DNA from: Chrysaora quinquecirrha
Lineage: Eukaryota > Cnidaria > Scyphozoa > Semaeostomeae > Pelagiidae
DNA length: 64,000 nt
Direction: 5' to 3'
Assembly (NCBI GenBank): GCA_014526335.1
Contig: JACTAT010000051.1
Span: forward strand, 2,642,411-2,706,410
Positions 11,301-23,347 of the stretch are shown one piece after another; within the stretch, counting starts at the first letter, position 1; each line of letters starts with the position of its first letter. The translations under genes were made by a program, and so were the position numbers. The notes under the pieces were generated by a model. That model ran no database searches, had not been told where the DNA came from, and worked only from the letters and a program-made list of their open reading frames with translations.

Positions 11301-14300
11301 ATCCACGGTAGCTTCATTACCAGGGTTGAGGTCTTGTTTATTATCTAGCTTTGGGCTTCTAGCGACTGGCGCTACAACATTTCACCTTCACTTTATAGGT
11401 GGAATCCTCGGGGCTTGAGCCGAGCACCTTGCATACTTGGCAATGCCACCTGTTTTTATTGAACATACCACAACAGTTATACAGATAAAGTTGATACTAG
11501 GCAAATATTATCAAAATCTATAGAGAATTATTAGGAAAGGAATAGTGTGTTGTATACTTTATATAAATAGAGTCAAAGGTATTTTAGCTGTTACATATGA
11601 AGTCTGTGAATCGTACATACAGATTAACAGTTTTAGTGATTAACAGCTACAGCACACGATAGACATTTAGACAAAGTAAATAAGCGAGATAATTTCTTTT
11701 TAGGACCGTCTGCTTTCTGTTGTTCTTGGTTTGCTTCGGCAAAAAAGATTTCGATTTCTTCATTTATATAAAGATGAAGTTTATGCAGTTATCAAATCAT
11801 CAATAAAACAGGTTTGTTAACATTCATGTATTTGAAATCTTGCTTGCAATAAAGCAGTGTTCGATGCTTCTCGAATTTACTTAAATACTTGATTAATCAT
11901 TGCTTAGCTCCTCACTAAAGCTATTCATATGCTTTTAGAATATTAATCTTATCGTAATGCTTTTCCTAGGTCGTGTAGGGTAACAATACGGTCCAGGCTA
12001 GATAAGCAATGCTTGCTCTGGGTCCTATATGGTAGCTATACGGTCCAGACTAGATAATCCACGCACTTCTGGATCGTATAGGGTAGCTCTGTCGTCAAGG
12101 CCAGCTAAGCCATGCTTTTTCTGGGTCGTATAGGGTAGCATTGCATTGCATTGCTAATTGCAATTGATATGTTAGTTATATCCTATAACTAAATTTTAAT
12201 TGAATAAAATTCACTAGAATTGCTAAATAGTCCTGCTATGTTTATTTTTGCTATATCTATTTTCCTATTAATATTTGCCATGCCATATTTATTTTTCCAT
12301 TCATTAGGTAGTTCACGATTCTGTATTCGAACAAAATCAATCGGACAACGAAGACGAAAAGTAAGTTAACATTTTTAGTTACAAAATCACTCCAAAACAC
12401 CAGATAGAAAATGTTGTCATTTGATTTGGACAATGCCATTGGTATTTCATATAGATTTATTACCCTATTCTTAGTTATCACTAATGAAACCGAGGCTAGC
12501 ACTCAAATGAGATCACTCAAACTGGTAGTTGTAGCGGGCTGTAACAGGAGCGAAATTGAGGGCTGTTGAGGTAGTTTGAGCGTCCAGCAATTCAATTCGA
12601 TAGCGATAACTACGACTCAGGTAATAAGTCTATATTTTATATTTGTTGTGTTTGTAGTCCTAAAGTTGGAGACTCTATAAGAGCGATATCTCATCAAGAT
12701 TGGGCTCATCTGATGGAGAAAGTTTTCAATGTGTCTCTGAATATTTTGAAGCGAGTCAAGGTAACTGTTGTTGATTAGAATAATTCATTAGCCCATTTCC
12801 CAAATCTTGAAAATTAGAGAACATCTGATATGTTTCGCTTTTGCTTCAGAGGTGGACTGGCAGCGAATCTCCAAGGTTCTCTGATCCACACATCCACATC
12901 GTCCACATCGTCACATGAATTTTGTCTCCTTTTATATCTTTATGACTGACAAGAATACAACTGGCCCTGTTTAGTAAATTTAGCAACTCCACGCTAGCGA
13001 ATCTATAATCACAACTGTGGTGGATAATCACTACTGTGGTGGCACTTTCTACGTACTGTGGAGGTAGTTTCTGCGTACTGTGGTGGATAATCGCTACTGT
13101 GGTGGGTTATTATGCTTGATGTGGTGGGTTACTATGCTTGTTGTGGTGGTAGTTTCTGCGTACTGTGGTGGATAATCGCTACTTGTGGTGGGTTATTATG
13201 CTTGATGTGGTGGTAGTTTTGGCTTACTGTGGTGGATAATCTACTGTGGTGGGTTAATATGCTATATGTGGTGGTATTTTTGCGTTCTGTGGTGGGTTTT
13301 GTGGTTTTTTCTTGCTTAATCTATAGAAATTTGCTATGCTTTCGTATTCACCACATAAAGCATAATAACCCACCACAGTAGTGATTATCCACCACAGTAC
13401 GCAGAAACTACCACCACAGTACGCAAAAAGTACCACCACAGTAGTGATTATAGATTCGCTTGCATGAACTCTTATTTTCCTCTTGGTTGCCAACTATTTG
13501 ATCCTAATTTGTCATTTTCCAGTTAATTCATGAAAGCCTTTTGAAGGTATTGACGATAGCTGTTGGAATGGATGTTGATAATCAAGGAAGCTTAAATGAT
13601 GGCACAGCGGCTCATCATGAAAGGTAAATGAACACTTAATTATGAATAGTATAACCAGAAGCTTAAACATTATGATTAGAAAACAAACGAAAGATGACAA
13701 TTGTTTGTTTATTGGCTGTATATTCGACTGTACTTTCCAACAGTCATCATCAGAGTTTGTTGTTGCTCTCAAAAATGTCAATCAAATAGAGAAGAAAAGG
13801 TTGCTTATAATGTTATATTTGCCGGTTCATCTCCCTGTTATATCTTGGTAGTCTTTGTATGATCAATGTTCTTTTTTGTCCATTCATATAGTGATCCTGC
13901 AACACTTCTTTCTACGAATGAATACAATAGACTTTCTTCAGAAAGCAAGGAACTCACGTGGTCTGCTTGTGAGCTTGCGCAGATTAGATGTTCCAAACTT
14001 ATCAACATGAGGGCAAAGGTGAGCCAAGTTTGAAATTTCTGTATGTTTTTGTGTTGAGCTACATTTTCAGTTGTTATCGATAGCATTGCCCGTTGCTCTT
14101 CAATCTGAGTGCTGTTTGTGGGCGTGGTTCGTTTCAAACAAACAATCAATGCATTTGCTAAAGAAAAGAAGGCAACAATTCAATTGGCAACCAGATGCTG
14201 TAGCATTACTCCATTAGGAACTTTACGCTCAGAAATTCTTTTGAGTGTATAGCTTGTCAAATTGACCCAGACTGAAGTTTTCTATCTAGCCCTAAAATTA

Positions 14301-17300
14301 TTGTTTCACTTCGATCTCTTTTCAAAAATCATAGCCTCTGACTGGCCATAGAAAATGTCGCTGTCAGCTTGCAAATGTGAAATCTGAGCATCCGAGTTCG
14401 TAAAAATTCTCTGTTGAAATAACTATTGGCTGAATAACTCAGTGATTGAGACCTCCACAATGGAAACGAGAAGAAGACACAGATAAACTGATGAAGATGA
14501 CAATCCAAATATGCCAATCTGTTTCAGTATGCTTTAGAATTAAAGTTTAGTCCTGAATATTGTGCTAGTTGATATCTTTTATGTTATCTTTTGCGTATTA
14601 AGACTAGCATCACTTTACACAATGCCTACTAAGAAGAAGATTCAAAGAAAATCTTCTTTACTTAGTGTTTATACAAAACCATTTCTTTTAAGGGTGGAGC
14701 TTTGGACCAGCTATCTTCTGGTGATTTTGTCTCATTGGCTCGCATTGTTGAAGGATTTGTCGGTGATTGTGAAAAAATATGTGGAAGACAGAGCCATAAT
14801 CTTAGAGGAACACTTCTATCTCAAGCAAAACGATTTGTTGAGAAATTTCATGAAGAGAGAAAACAAAAATTAGGGTGAGACCCTTTATCCTATCCGTGAC
14901 TCACAAAGAGATACATTTTGTATGCATCAATAGTGATGTTCTTAATCATAGACCCCATTGCACGATCAAACATTGTTGATTTAACATTTCACCAGCAAAA
15001 GCTTGTCGAGTTAAATGTTTGAACGTTTAGTTACGTCACAAAACATTGCTTGACAAACATTTTTCTTCTGACAAACAGAAAATGTTTTCAAGTTTTTCAC
15101 AAATATTCTCAACAAATGTTTCTTGTCAATTGTCTTTTTGACGCAGCTAAACGTTCAAACATTTTACTCGAGAAGGTTTTGCTGGTGAAATGTTAGACCA
15201 AAAATGTTTGAACGTTTGGCCAGGCTCTTTATATCTGTATGTTTCTATGATCTCTAAATATAATCTGTCTACCATTTCGAACTCGTCAGGGAATAATTTG
15301 TATTGTTTCTTTTAGATTGATACTTGACAATGAACGCTGGAAGCAGGCTGATGTTCCATATGAATTTCAAGTTTTGGTTGACTCAATATCGAATGGTACT
15401 GTCATTTAAATTTTGCTCGTAACCTTGATTTCTAATTAATATCAATTATCTATCATTTTGTCAAATATTCACATGCTTCAGTTGCATGCTGTGTTGTTTT
15501 TTGTTATGTTTCGTCCTCTAGAGCAAAGCTCTTCTTATTTGTACAAAAAGCTTCACTCTAGTTGCAAGGCCCCAATCAAACAATCAAACATTGTTTTATC
15601 AAACATTTGAAATTTGCTTGTCAGATACAATGTTTCACCAAACACAATGTTTAACCGTTTGGACACAGCAAAAAGCATTGCTCCTCAAACATTTTTTGTT
15701 TGATACAAGCATGAAATATTTTGGAAGTTTTTATAAAACATCCCTGAGCGAAGCCTGCTTGTCGAGCAATGTTTTGTGACGTGGCCATTGACCAAACGAT
15801 CAAACATTGCTTGTAAAGCAAAATCTCAAATGTTTGTCCAACAATGTTAGATCGTTTAACCACTTTCTATAAGTATGCAGAAAGCTAAAAAACTGAGAAA
15901 ATTTATCTTGGGAATTATAAAACTTTCAAAAGATGATCTAAAACCCTCCCTGAAACTAAAAGAATTCAGTGCTTCAAATGCGTCTATATAATTTATAATT
16001 TATCTCTCTACCACAGGAATAGAGGCAGGCTCATCCTCTCCAAAGCAAACGAGAAAAGGTAAGATTATTAAGATTTCTATTTTATCTATGCTTTTGGTAT
16101 GCATTGTAGTTTCACTAATATTAAATTTTATGCTTTAATGTTCATTGTAAATTCATTATTATGTCCATAATTTCTTTTTTACAGAAGAGAGAAAAGAAAC
16201 CAGAAAGCCCTCTGATCACCTAATTATAAAAGGCCAAGATTTCGTTGTTGTTGGGTAAGAAAAACTTGAACGATTTCCCAATTTCTCTATTACAAGACCT
16301 ATAATAGATATCTTCATGAAAAATCCTTTAAGGAAAAAATCCAATCACTTCCTATTTATTTTTTTTTATTCAGGCATCTAGGCCGAGATGGCCATTTGCC
16401 ATATAATTGTACAACTTTAGATAATTAATTTATCTAAAATCATCAATACTGGCTCATCAGGGCCTTTGACTGAGGCACATTGTATCATTGATTTTAGAAA
16501 CTGGGCGAATACTTTTTTGTAGGATAATAGAAAGAAAGAGGGACAAGTATGGCAATGCTTCGTTATCAGTAAATTGACGAACCGAAAGCTACGTTTTTCT
16601 GGCTATTGTGTGAAAAATTTCCTCAAAATTCGGGTGATTAGGCCCTGGTCAAACGATCAAACATTGCTTTTAAAACATTTTGAATTTGCCCATCAACCAA
16701 TGTTTGACCACGTCACAAAACATTGCTTGATAAGTACAAATAAGCAGGAATTCGTTACGTGTTGCTTTTTGAGAAAGTTTAAAACATCTTATGCTTAACG
16801 CAAGCTAACAATGTTTGACGAGCATTGCTTTGCGACGTGGCCAAAGTTTCAAACATTTTGGTTAACAAAAAATTTTGAATGTTTGACAAATGATGTTTTA
16901 TCATCTCGGCAGGGCCTTACGGATAGGAAAGAAAACTAGTATAAGTCTAATATAAGTCTAGAATAAAGATTAAGCTTTGTAGTTTTTCCGAGTAAACCTA
17001 AAGCAATTATTCAACATTAATTCGTAAATTATTTTTCATAGGACATTGCTACTGTTCATGAAAATGGTTATAGAATATTGTCAATGTGTCGATGATGCTC
17101 CGATGCTAACGTCAGAGATTTTAACAAAACTTTGCGAAATAATGAAGGTAAAAAGTTTGAAATTTCCCTTATACCGCGTTCACCGCAAGTTGAACCAGTT
17201 TATATCAAACCAGTTTAACAAATGTTGCGTTCTGATTGGTCAATGAGGGATTCGAATTGATTTGATTGGTGTAAATTTAACATGGTTTAAATAAAGCTGG

Positions 17301-20300
17301 TTTAAATGTGTCGGTGTGAAAACAGTATTAGGCTCAGTTCAGAAGGATGCACACCTTTTTAATAAAGAACCATTTTATAAAGAACCTACATGGAGAAGGC
17401 CGAAAAATTTAAAGAACCTATACTACTTAAGGTAATATCGCTAAGGAACATTTCAATTTTGAATATTGCCAGCTCCATTCATTTGCAGTCAAACTCACAT
17501 TAATTGTACATATGTTACGCATGTATGAAATGTTTCCTTGAGTAGTTTCCAACTTTGTTCACATACAAGTGTCTCTTTATAACAGTCATGACACTAAATG
17601 TGCAGTTAACATTAAGGAACTACAAAGGAACTTTTGGTACCCAAATTTTCCGAAAAGAGGTCCAAAACACAGAACATTAGGAACTAGGACTTGAGCTATG
17701 TACTTTTTAAAATATAAAGCGTATAGTCCTGTTATCACGTCTTATCACGTTCTTTCCACTATATTAGCATGTGTTGCTTCTGATAGTAATCCTTCGAGCA
17801 ACTATTAACCCTTTAATCCATTACTTATCATCGCTTTTATATTCTTTTTTCTTTTTTTCTAGATATATAATTCACGTGTCTGCCAATTAGTTCTTGGAGC
17901 TGGTGCCTTGAAAACTGTCGGTTTGAAAACAATAACAGCAAAACACTTAGGTATTGATCTAAAACTTTATGTTTTCACTGTAATTTCATGTTATACCCTA
18001 ATCAAGTAACTTATCTTTTTATTCATGTAGTTCAACTTTTCCAACACTTTCTTTCTAGCATTGGCAGCACAATGTTTGGAGGTAGTCATCCTTCACATCC
18101 CAGTTTTCAAGACTCATTTCGAAATCAGAGTTCCACCGAAGCAATATGTTCTCTTGTCACAATTCGACCAAATTTTAAAAGTGAGTGTGAGTTAGAGACT
18201 TGTAGTTTTAATTTAATGTGGATCAGAGGCAAACACTTTGCCTGTCTTTAGCTTCTTCTCGAATCACGAAAACACGCTTCTAGCCATAAAGAACCATTTT
18301 ATAAGGAACCTACATGTAGAAGGCCCGAAAATTTAAAGAACTCACACTACTAAAGCGAAAATAATTAAAGGAACTTTTCAATATTGAGTGCTTTTATCAA
18401 TGCAAATAATCAAGAATTAGAAACTGGTTCCATTCATTTGCAGTCCAAAATCACATAAATTGTACGTTACGCATGTATCAACTGTTTCTTTCAGTAGTCC
18501 AGAGCTTTGCTTATATGCAGGTGTCTCTCTATTATTGTTATGACACTGAATGTGCATTTAAAATTAAGGAACTATTAAGGAACCTTTATAACTGTATTGC
18601 CTCAAAAGAGGTCCGAAAATAAGGAACTGTAAGAACTAGGCCTTGAGGTAGGTTCCTTATAAAAAAGCGTGTACTTAGAATTATAGCTCAGATTTCCGTC
18701 ATAAGAAGATAAGCAGAAGATTCATGAGAAGATTGAGCATTATTTTTTCCTTATTTTTCAGGATTACAGTAACCACAGACATGAAATAATTTCAAAAATT
18801 GTCAGTCTGATGGATGAAGTTTTTACCGGCCATCTGGAGAAGGTAGGCTAGTTAAAACCACATTGTATTTTCTTATAGGCCCGTAGACACTTGGGGGGGG
18901 GGGCAGGTCGGGCTGGTGCCCCCAATTTTTATAAAGTCAATTGTTGTGATGTATTAGGTTTATGGTTGCCTGTTGTTCCTATTGTTTGAAGAACAATGAT
19001 GCCCCCAAAATAATATTTCCCTTCCTACACACTGTATAGTCATTATCGAAATCTTCCACTGACTATCCTTACTAAGATAGGTTCAGAAAATACCAGTGAA
19101 TTCTCAACTCTTAGAATGAAGAATGAAGAAAATGAAGAATTTTTTTCTATACTTAAAAGCATTTCTTCCACCTCCCTACGCATTTTGTTTATTACTTACC
19201 ATAATTGGAAACAACTTGCATTCAAGCTTTTCGAGATACAACCCTCTTGGAGTAATGCAGTATTCATTGATGTTATTTTATAAATGAAATCCATTCCGGG
19301 GGTAGATGTGGTTGTATAATTTCATTCTCATTCCAGTATGCAGCAAGACCTCCAATGCCTTCCCAATCAATGCGAGCAATCGTGAAACAAATTTTAAAAC
19401 TTCATGAAGGGCTGAGTTCTGTTTTTCAAGAGCAACAGATGGAAGTAAGTTGATTTGACATGTCATTTTATCATCTGTAAGCAATGGTAAATCCTGCAAA
19501 AATCAACAAGAGTGGACCCAGGAGGACGCCGTAAGAGGGGTGTGGTTCCCTGTGATCACACCTATATTTAAATGGATGAAAATATGATAACCGGTGCTGA
19601 AACAACAAAATTGTGGAAACTACAATAAGAAAAGTCTCAATAACCATGAAAATTTTGGGATCGAGCATAGAAGAATAGAAAACAGGAGTTATATTGTAAA
19701 GGACAAGAGAAATAATAATTTAATGTACGCTACAAATTAAGCATGTTGAGAGACTTAAGGCCCATTTCTACTTCGTTCGCATTCGCTGTTCGCTAGCGAT
19801 TTTGCGGTTCGCCGCTCGCTTGCAAACAGAATACAGCCTTCGTGATCAATTTTGCGATAAACTAAGCAAAAATGTTTCGAAAGCTTCAGCTTGACTTGCA
19901 GCAGAAATCAAAATCGCTTCGCGTTCACCTGTTTTCGATGGCTAGCGAACAGCGAATGCGAACGAAGTGGAAATGGGCCTTTAAAGGATAGCAGGAGATT
20001 TTGAGAAGCAGGATCAATGCAAAATTGTTTGGGGTGCTCCGCCCTCCTGACCCCCCCTAGAAAGAAATCATAACTGTCTGTATGACAACCTACACGACAC
20101 GACAGCTGGCGAAGTATTGCAAATAGGTATCTTATAGGGTCGCATCATCTCGTATGTCACATCGTTTTCAATTGGCATTAGTTAGTTTTTATCCACAATT
20201 TGGTTCATATTTCATCTACCCTCAATAGCTGCGTGATGTTCATTTGTTACTTTTAGTGTAAGATTAATGCTCTTTGTAACTCTCGATTTAAGACTTTGCG

Positions 20301-21720
20301 TAGTATCCAATTGTTACCTTTCACTAGTTCATTAGATCTTAATTTTTGTATACTTGGAGTTAATTGTTTTCTTGCCATTCCTGAAACTTTAATTATTGTT
20401 TCTCTTTTGCAGTCATTGTTTCGAGACATCCGAAGGTCTTTCAAAAATTGTCTGGCTGAAAAATTAGCATCTCTGGGAATTATAAACGACGGAAGCCCTC
20501 AGAGCGGGTAAAGTTTTTCAGTATTATTTTATTATTCTTTTCATTAGAACAGTACATCGTGTTTTGTGAAGATTCTAAAGAAAAGGGGTTAGCCATTTGG
20601 AGAGCAGAAAGAACTGCGTAAATTAAATGACTGCAAGCAAATAACTGAGACCTTCATAAGCTTTGCAGCTGATGTACACGTTTTTTTATAAGAAACCGGT
20701 TTATAAGAAACCTAGAACTAGACACCCAAAAAGTTAAGAAACTTTTAGAACTACGAGAAAGGAGTTAAGAAACTTTATAATTTTTTGTGTCAGTTTTCCA
20801 ACATACTGGTTTCACAATTGTGGAGGTAGTCATTAGTTCTCAAGCATTCCCGTGCGATTTCTCGCACCAGTGTGGCTGTCAGCAATACTGTATCCCAAAG
20901 AAGGTTTTTTGTCGTTTTTACTGCAATTTATTTCCATTTAATTAAGAAACTGTTAAGAAACTTTTAGAACTAAAATTGGGTCAAAAATTAAGAATCTTTT
21001 AGAACTAGGTTCCGAGCCAGGTTTCTTATAAAATAAAAAACGTGTAGACCTTTAGATTATGTCTCCAGAAAAGGATTAGTGAATTAGAACCCTGGCTGCT
21101 TATTTACCCACCTCTTAATGCTGGAAAAGTGAGAAAAGTGATCTCGATGAGATATGGACCCAAGATTTTTCTCTCTTATGATTATTTGGATCATGTTATC
21201 GGACTGTAACAGCCCTATCCGTGATTTCTTATAGATAGATGATCTATAATAGGGATGACGGAAAGGGGATAAAGCCAATTCGTTGAGACCTCGGTTCGTT
21301 TAGCTGAAATACAACTTTCATTGCCTTCATGATTGGGAGCTCCAGGTTCTTTCTTCCCCTTCGTACAAAGATGTTAATTTTTTTGTTGCTGCATGTTTTT
21401 GAGGCTGGTTTTAAGCCAAAATCAAATCAGCTTTGCTGGTGGGGATTGCTCTGATGGACCCTTATCAAATGCTTAGATTATCGCCGAATGTCTCAAGACT
21501 TTGGGATGTGACTGTAGAGTTTCTTATAGAAAAGGAGGCTCTTAAAACCTTACTCTCGTTTAGGCTGGTTACTTCTGATATGGCATTTTTCTCTGAGAGT
21601 CTAAAACATTGCCCAGGACTGACTGATTTAGGACGAACATTTGATGGTATATGGACAACTGTTAGAGAAATAAGAAAAAGAAAAACAAACGAACTTGAGA
21701 ACAAACTACCAAAACGGTGA
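5015..21720 (+). CDS. VPS54: VPS54, GARP tethering-complex subunit (25 exons, complete)
   Basis: Exons: 5015-5318, 6065-6345, 6725-6854, 6952-6986, 7583-7729, 8733-8875, 9316-9415, 10266-10408, 10859-10991, 11704-11811, 12308-12360, 12658-12760, 13523-13623, 13892-14018, 14693-14874, 15316-15395, 16017-16058, 16185-16254, 17042-17147, 17863-17950, 18059-18180, 18762-18842, 19337-19444, 20413-20507, 21564-21720. All phases agree and give 1012 residues (human 977). VPS54 with VPS51-53 tethers endosome-derived vesicles at the trans-Golgi. Landmarks are LNDPRRHGRQADFFTQLWG near the N-terminus, the long coiled-coil middle (HQTQPTIQILLSTSDFV, HLGSQLSEMKNII), and the C-terminal domain (EYCQCVDDAP, QLVLGAGALKTVGLKTIT, NDGSPQSGLVTSDMAFF). 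Residues 15-41 contain a C-x2-C-x14-H-x4-H finger-like motif that I do not recall in human VPS54. The introns are full of repeats. Confidence 0.96.
5595..5712. repeat. Dispersed repeat, copy 1 (GCACACCGCCCAT family)
   Basis: A segment with TTTGCACACCGCCCAT and GGCTATTGTTTT recurs at about 59440-59560 with few differences. It lies in VPS54 intron 1. No coding frame was seen. Confidence 0.6.
7288..7475. repeat. Tandem minisatellite with GGTACCTATT units
   Basis: About seven imperfect units of roughly 25-27 bases, each containing TACGGCAACACGGTACCTAT or a close variant. It lies in VPS54 intron 4, just upstream of exon 5. Confidence 0.8.
7740..8575. repeat. Long degenerate (TAAA)n / (TGAA)n tetranucleotide tract
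   Basis: A purine-biased, AT-rich stretch built from TAAA, TGAA, TAAG and TAGA units, interrupted at 8350-8455 by non-repeat sequence. Longer-period self-similarity is visible: a block near 7930-8100 recurs at 8130-8320. It lies in VPS54 intron 5. Confidence 0.85.
9523..9924. mobile_element. MITE-like palindromic element (GGGGTACTTCA family), copy 1
   Basis: The left end reads GGGGGGTTACTTCATTG...CTAGACGTGCCGCCCA and the right end is its inverted form, GGGCGGCACGTCTAG...GAAGTACCCCCC. The interior has no ORF. A second copy is at about 36682-37150. It lies in VPS54 intron 7. Confidence 0.75.
11222..11445 (+). mobile_element. tRNA-derived SINE, family A
   Basis: It begins with a tRNA-like head, GTGGCGTCGTGGTCTAGTCC, and contains a block (CTAGCGACTGGCGCTACAAC and CACCTTCAC) shared in inverse orientation with copies at about 38925-39080 and 60540-60720. 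It lies in VPS54 intron 9. Confidence 0.65.
11968..12150. repeat. Tandem repeat of about 60 bases, three units
   Basis: Units contain GGTCGTATAGGGTAGC, a TACGGTCCAG block and CTAGATAAGC. A lone related unit, CTAGATAAGCGTTGC plus GGTCGCGTAGAATACGC, is at 46378-46425. It lies in VPS54 intron 10. Confidence 0.7.
12990..13462. mobile_element. Palindromic repeat built from CTGTGGTGG / CCACCACAG units, copy 1
   Basis: The left half repeats TACTGTGGTGGATAATC-type units many times; the right half, from about 13350, repeats the inverse CCACCACAGTACGCA. The outer ends GCTAGCGAATCTATAATCAC and GTGATTATAGATTCGCT form a terminal inverted repeat. A second copy is at 44985-45235. It lies in VPS54 intron 12. 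Confidence 0.75.
13638..13742. repeat. 105-base near-identical duplicate, copy 1
   Basis: This block, from TTATGAATAGTATAACCAG to TGTACTTTCCAACA, recurs at 55092-55197 with only a few substitutions. The two copies share the same orientation and lie 41 kb apart. It lies in VPS54 intron 13. Confidence 0.85.
14950..15230. mobile_element. CAAACATT palindromic MITE, copy 1
   Basis: Ends CACGATCAAACATTG and the inverse AATGTTTGAACGTTTGGCCAG flank a symmetric interior rich in CAAACATT/AATGTTTG. No ORF. It lies in VPS54 intron 15. Confidence 0.75.
15565..15862. mobile_element. CAAACATT palindromic MITE, copy 2
   Basis: The left end GGCCCCAATCAAACAATCAAA and the right end AATGTTAGATCGTTTAACCA are inverted copies, with the family interior between them. 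It lies in VPS54 intron 16. Confidence 0.75.
16640..16918. mobile_element. CAAACATT palindromic MITE, copy 3
   Basis: It starts AGGCCCTGGTCAAACGATCA and ends with the inverse ...GGCAGGGCCTTA. One of the best examples of the terminal inverted repeat. It lies in VPS54 intron 18. Confidence 0.8.
17345..17715. mobile_element. AAGAACC-family palindromic element, copy 1
   Basis: It contains ACCATTTTATAAAGAACCTA and, inverted at the other end, runs such as AGGAACTAGGACTTGAG and TACTTTTTAAAATATAAAGCG. It is closely related to 18285-18675. VPS54 intron 19. Confidence 0.65.
18285..18675. mobile_element. AAGAACC-family palindromic element, copy 2
   Basis: It shares with copy 1 the order ACCATTTTATAAGGAACCTA, a CATTCATTTGCAGTC block and the GAGGTCC-AAGGAACT end. 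VPS54 intron 21, less than 600 bases after copy 1. Confidence 0.7.
19757..19984. mobile_element. Short MITE with long terminal inverted repeat (AAGGCCCATTTC)
   Basis: The left arm, AAGGCCCATTTCTACTTCGT continuing through CGCATTCGCTGTTCGCTAGCG, is mirrored at the right end by CGCTAGCC-type and GAAATGGGCCTT sequence. It is about 228 bases with no ORF. VPS54 intron 23. Confidence 0.8.
20680..21045. mobile_element. AAGAACC-related palindromic element, copy 3 (divergent)
   Basis: Repeated TTAAGAAACTTTTAGAACTA units in opposite orientation around a central GCACC/TTCTCGC core, with TTATAAGAAACC ends. It resembles copies at 17345 and 18285 in layout. VPS54 intron 24. Confidence 0.5.
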
Positions 21721-21751
21721 TAGAATTTGAAGATATTTAAAAGATAATTAG

Positions 21752-21757
21752 AATAAA
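21752..21757 (+). terminator. Polyadenylation signal of VPS54
   Basis: AATAAA lies 32 bases after the VPS54 stop codon. Confidence 0.6.
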
Positions 21758-21802
21758 TATTTTTGAATAACTGAACGAGAAAGGTAATAGTTAACAAACG
21801 TT

Positions 21803-22070
21803 TACACTCCTGGACAAAAGGTTAAGAGACACTAGCAATTTCAGACTGCATTTTCGTCTTTGGGTATTGAATGCTTAATTTATTAGTTGATACCCTTTCC
21901 CCCAAAGTCAATGTTGTTTTCTGATGAAAATACAAGGACCAGGTACACAAACAAACAGTCTTCAAAGTCTTCAACGTTGACTTTGGGGCAGGGGGAGGGG
22001 AAAGGGGTCTCAATACGACGAGAGAGACTCAGTTTTCGTAAGTGTCTCCTGCCTTTTGTCCAGGATTGTA
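21803..22070. mobile_element. Tc1/mariner-type MITE (CTCCTGGACAAAAGG ends)
   Basis: The left end CACTCCTGGACAAAAGG is mirrored by CCTTTTGTCCAGGATTGTA at the right end. The interior is also palindromic, with CCCCAAAGTCAA and TTGACTTTGGGG. Such ends are typical of Tc1/mariner relatives. No transposase frame. Confidence 0.75.
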
Positions 22071-22184
22071 GGTCTTGTAGCATAACTCCAGGATAATAGG
22101 TCTATAGCGAGTAAGCTGTTTCTATCCAATCTTGCATAATATTGCGAGGAGGATTTTTGACTGGATGCTAATTGCTGCATGTAC

Positions 22185-22355
22185 TTCTGCAACTTGCAAT
22201 GGCTCAGGTGCTTTGATCCTATCATCACGGGCCAAAAAATATGGAATTCCCTTCCTAATGAAATCAAAACGGCGAGTAACACTAAACAGTTTAAAAATTT
22301 GATCAAAACTTGGTTCCTCGCTAAAAAATGCGAGTGCTCCTTTTGCACTAAATGA
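22185..22355 (+). mobile_element. 3-prime fragment of a non-LTR retrotransposon ORF2
   Basis: An open frame reads ITGQKIWNSLPNEIKTA, then FKNLIKTW and a stop at 22353-22355. The WNSLPxxIK signature followed by a short helix and stop is typical of the C-terminal end of jockey/CR1/L2-type LINE polymerases. Only the tail survives. Confidence 0.6.
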
Positions 22356-23347
22356 GTTGATCAATGCAATTCCTATGGTTGCTTAATGTTAGTATGAATT
22401 AGTGTATATCACTATTTGTTGTAACTAACATAAAAGAAATATATATCATCACAGAAAGTAGAACCGAGTTCTACCTTTGGAAATCATTGCAAGAGCAAAA
22501 AAGTTTTGTGCTTTGCAAGTTGCAGAGGTGAATTGTTGCAAGAGGCATCCGGCAGCAAATTATTGCGCCACAGCGTTGCTACACAAAGTACAGATAGAAA
22601 TTGTACCCTGTAATACAGCTTAAGGAAGCTGATTCCATCCAGCGATTTATGCTCTCCCTGTTTAGTTGTGCGAAATGCCCTGATCTCGATCCGTCGACCC
22701 TTTGGAGTTTTGGATTCGCAGCACCACCCATAATTTTCTCCTAATTTACTGGCCTTGATATTCTAAATAGTATTTTCTAGACGTAAAGTATTCTGGGTGT
22801 TTGATTGATTTCTCTCCTCGATAGATTCTACTTTCAGGGAATGAACCATTAAACGGCCAATGTTGAAGTATATTTTTATAAAGTAACTTGTAAAGTGTCT
22901 TGCAATGGTAGAAAAGCAATTCAAATTGTCGAATTGTCGACTATGAGGTATTTATTACAATTTATAGTGATATGGAAAATAGTGAAAAATGGAGTTAAAA
23001 TATCCCTTCTGTCGCTGACGTTTACTGAAAACTCCTTCTTTATGAGCGTTTTGTGTCTTGCCAAAACGATCTGCCAGTCGCAAATTGGTGCCTCTTTCCG
23101 GCAAAATGGTAGAGAAGTTAAAAGTTCTTGCATTCGAAGGTATGAAATGTTAAGCTCAAAATCGTCTCAACTAGCTTGTTCAACTTGTTTTGTTGCGAAA
23201 AATCTTGAAAACGGATTGTTTTGATAATTATGCAAATTTGTGTTTTAGCTACACAAATCACTTGACTAAATGAGAACACAAGGAAACAAGGGTGACACAG
23301 TGATGCTGCGAATGAGATTCCGCATTCCACTCCTTGTGTTTTCAAAA

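Larger units (their letters stand above)
21721..23347. other. Intergenic region VPS54-MACROD
   Basis: It holds the VPS54 poly(A) signal, a mariner-type MITE and a LINE 3-prime fragment. From about 22440 to 23347 I see no gene; that part should contain the MACROD promoter and 5-prime UTR. Confidence 0.5.

Noticed and set aside
12990..13462. CRISPR-like regular repeats
   Set aside because: Units are in both orientations with no unique spacers, in an intron of an animal gene; it is a palindromic repeat.
15591..15863. Open frames on both strands at 15591-15863 and similar ones in other CAAACATT elements
   Set aside because: Short frames arising from the palindromic MITE sequence; they recur in several copies without conservation.
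21433..21563. N-terminal part of the 95-codon frame at 21433-21720
   Set aside because: Only the part after the acceptor at 21563 matches VPS54; the earlier residues are read-through into intron 24.
22895..23224. 109-codon plus-strand frame between VPS54 and MACROD
   Set aside because: No recognisable domain, odd composition and an overlapping minus-strand frame; probably chance in the MACROD upstream region.
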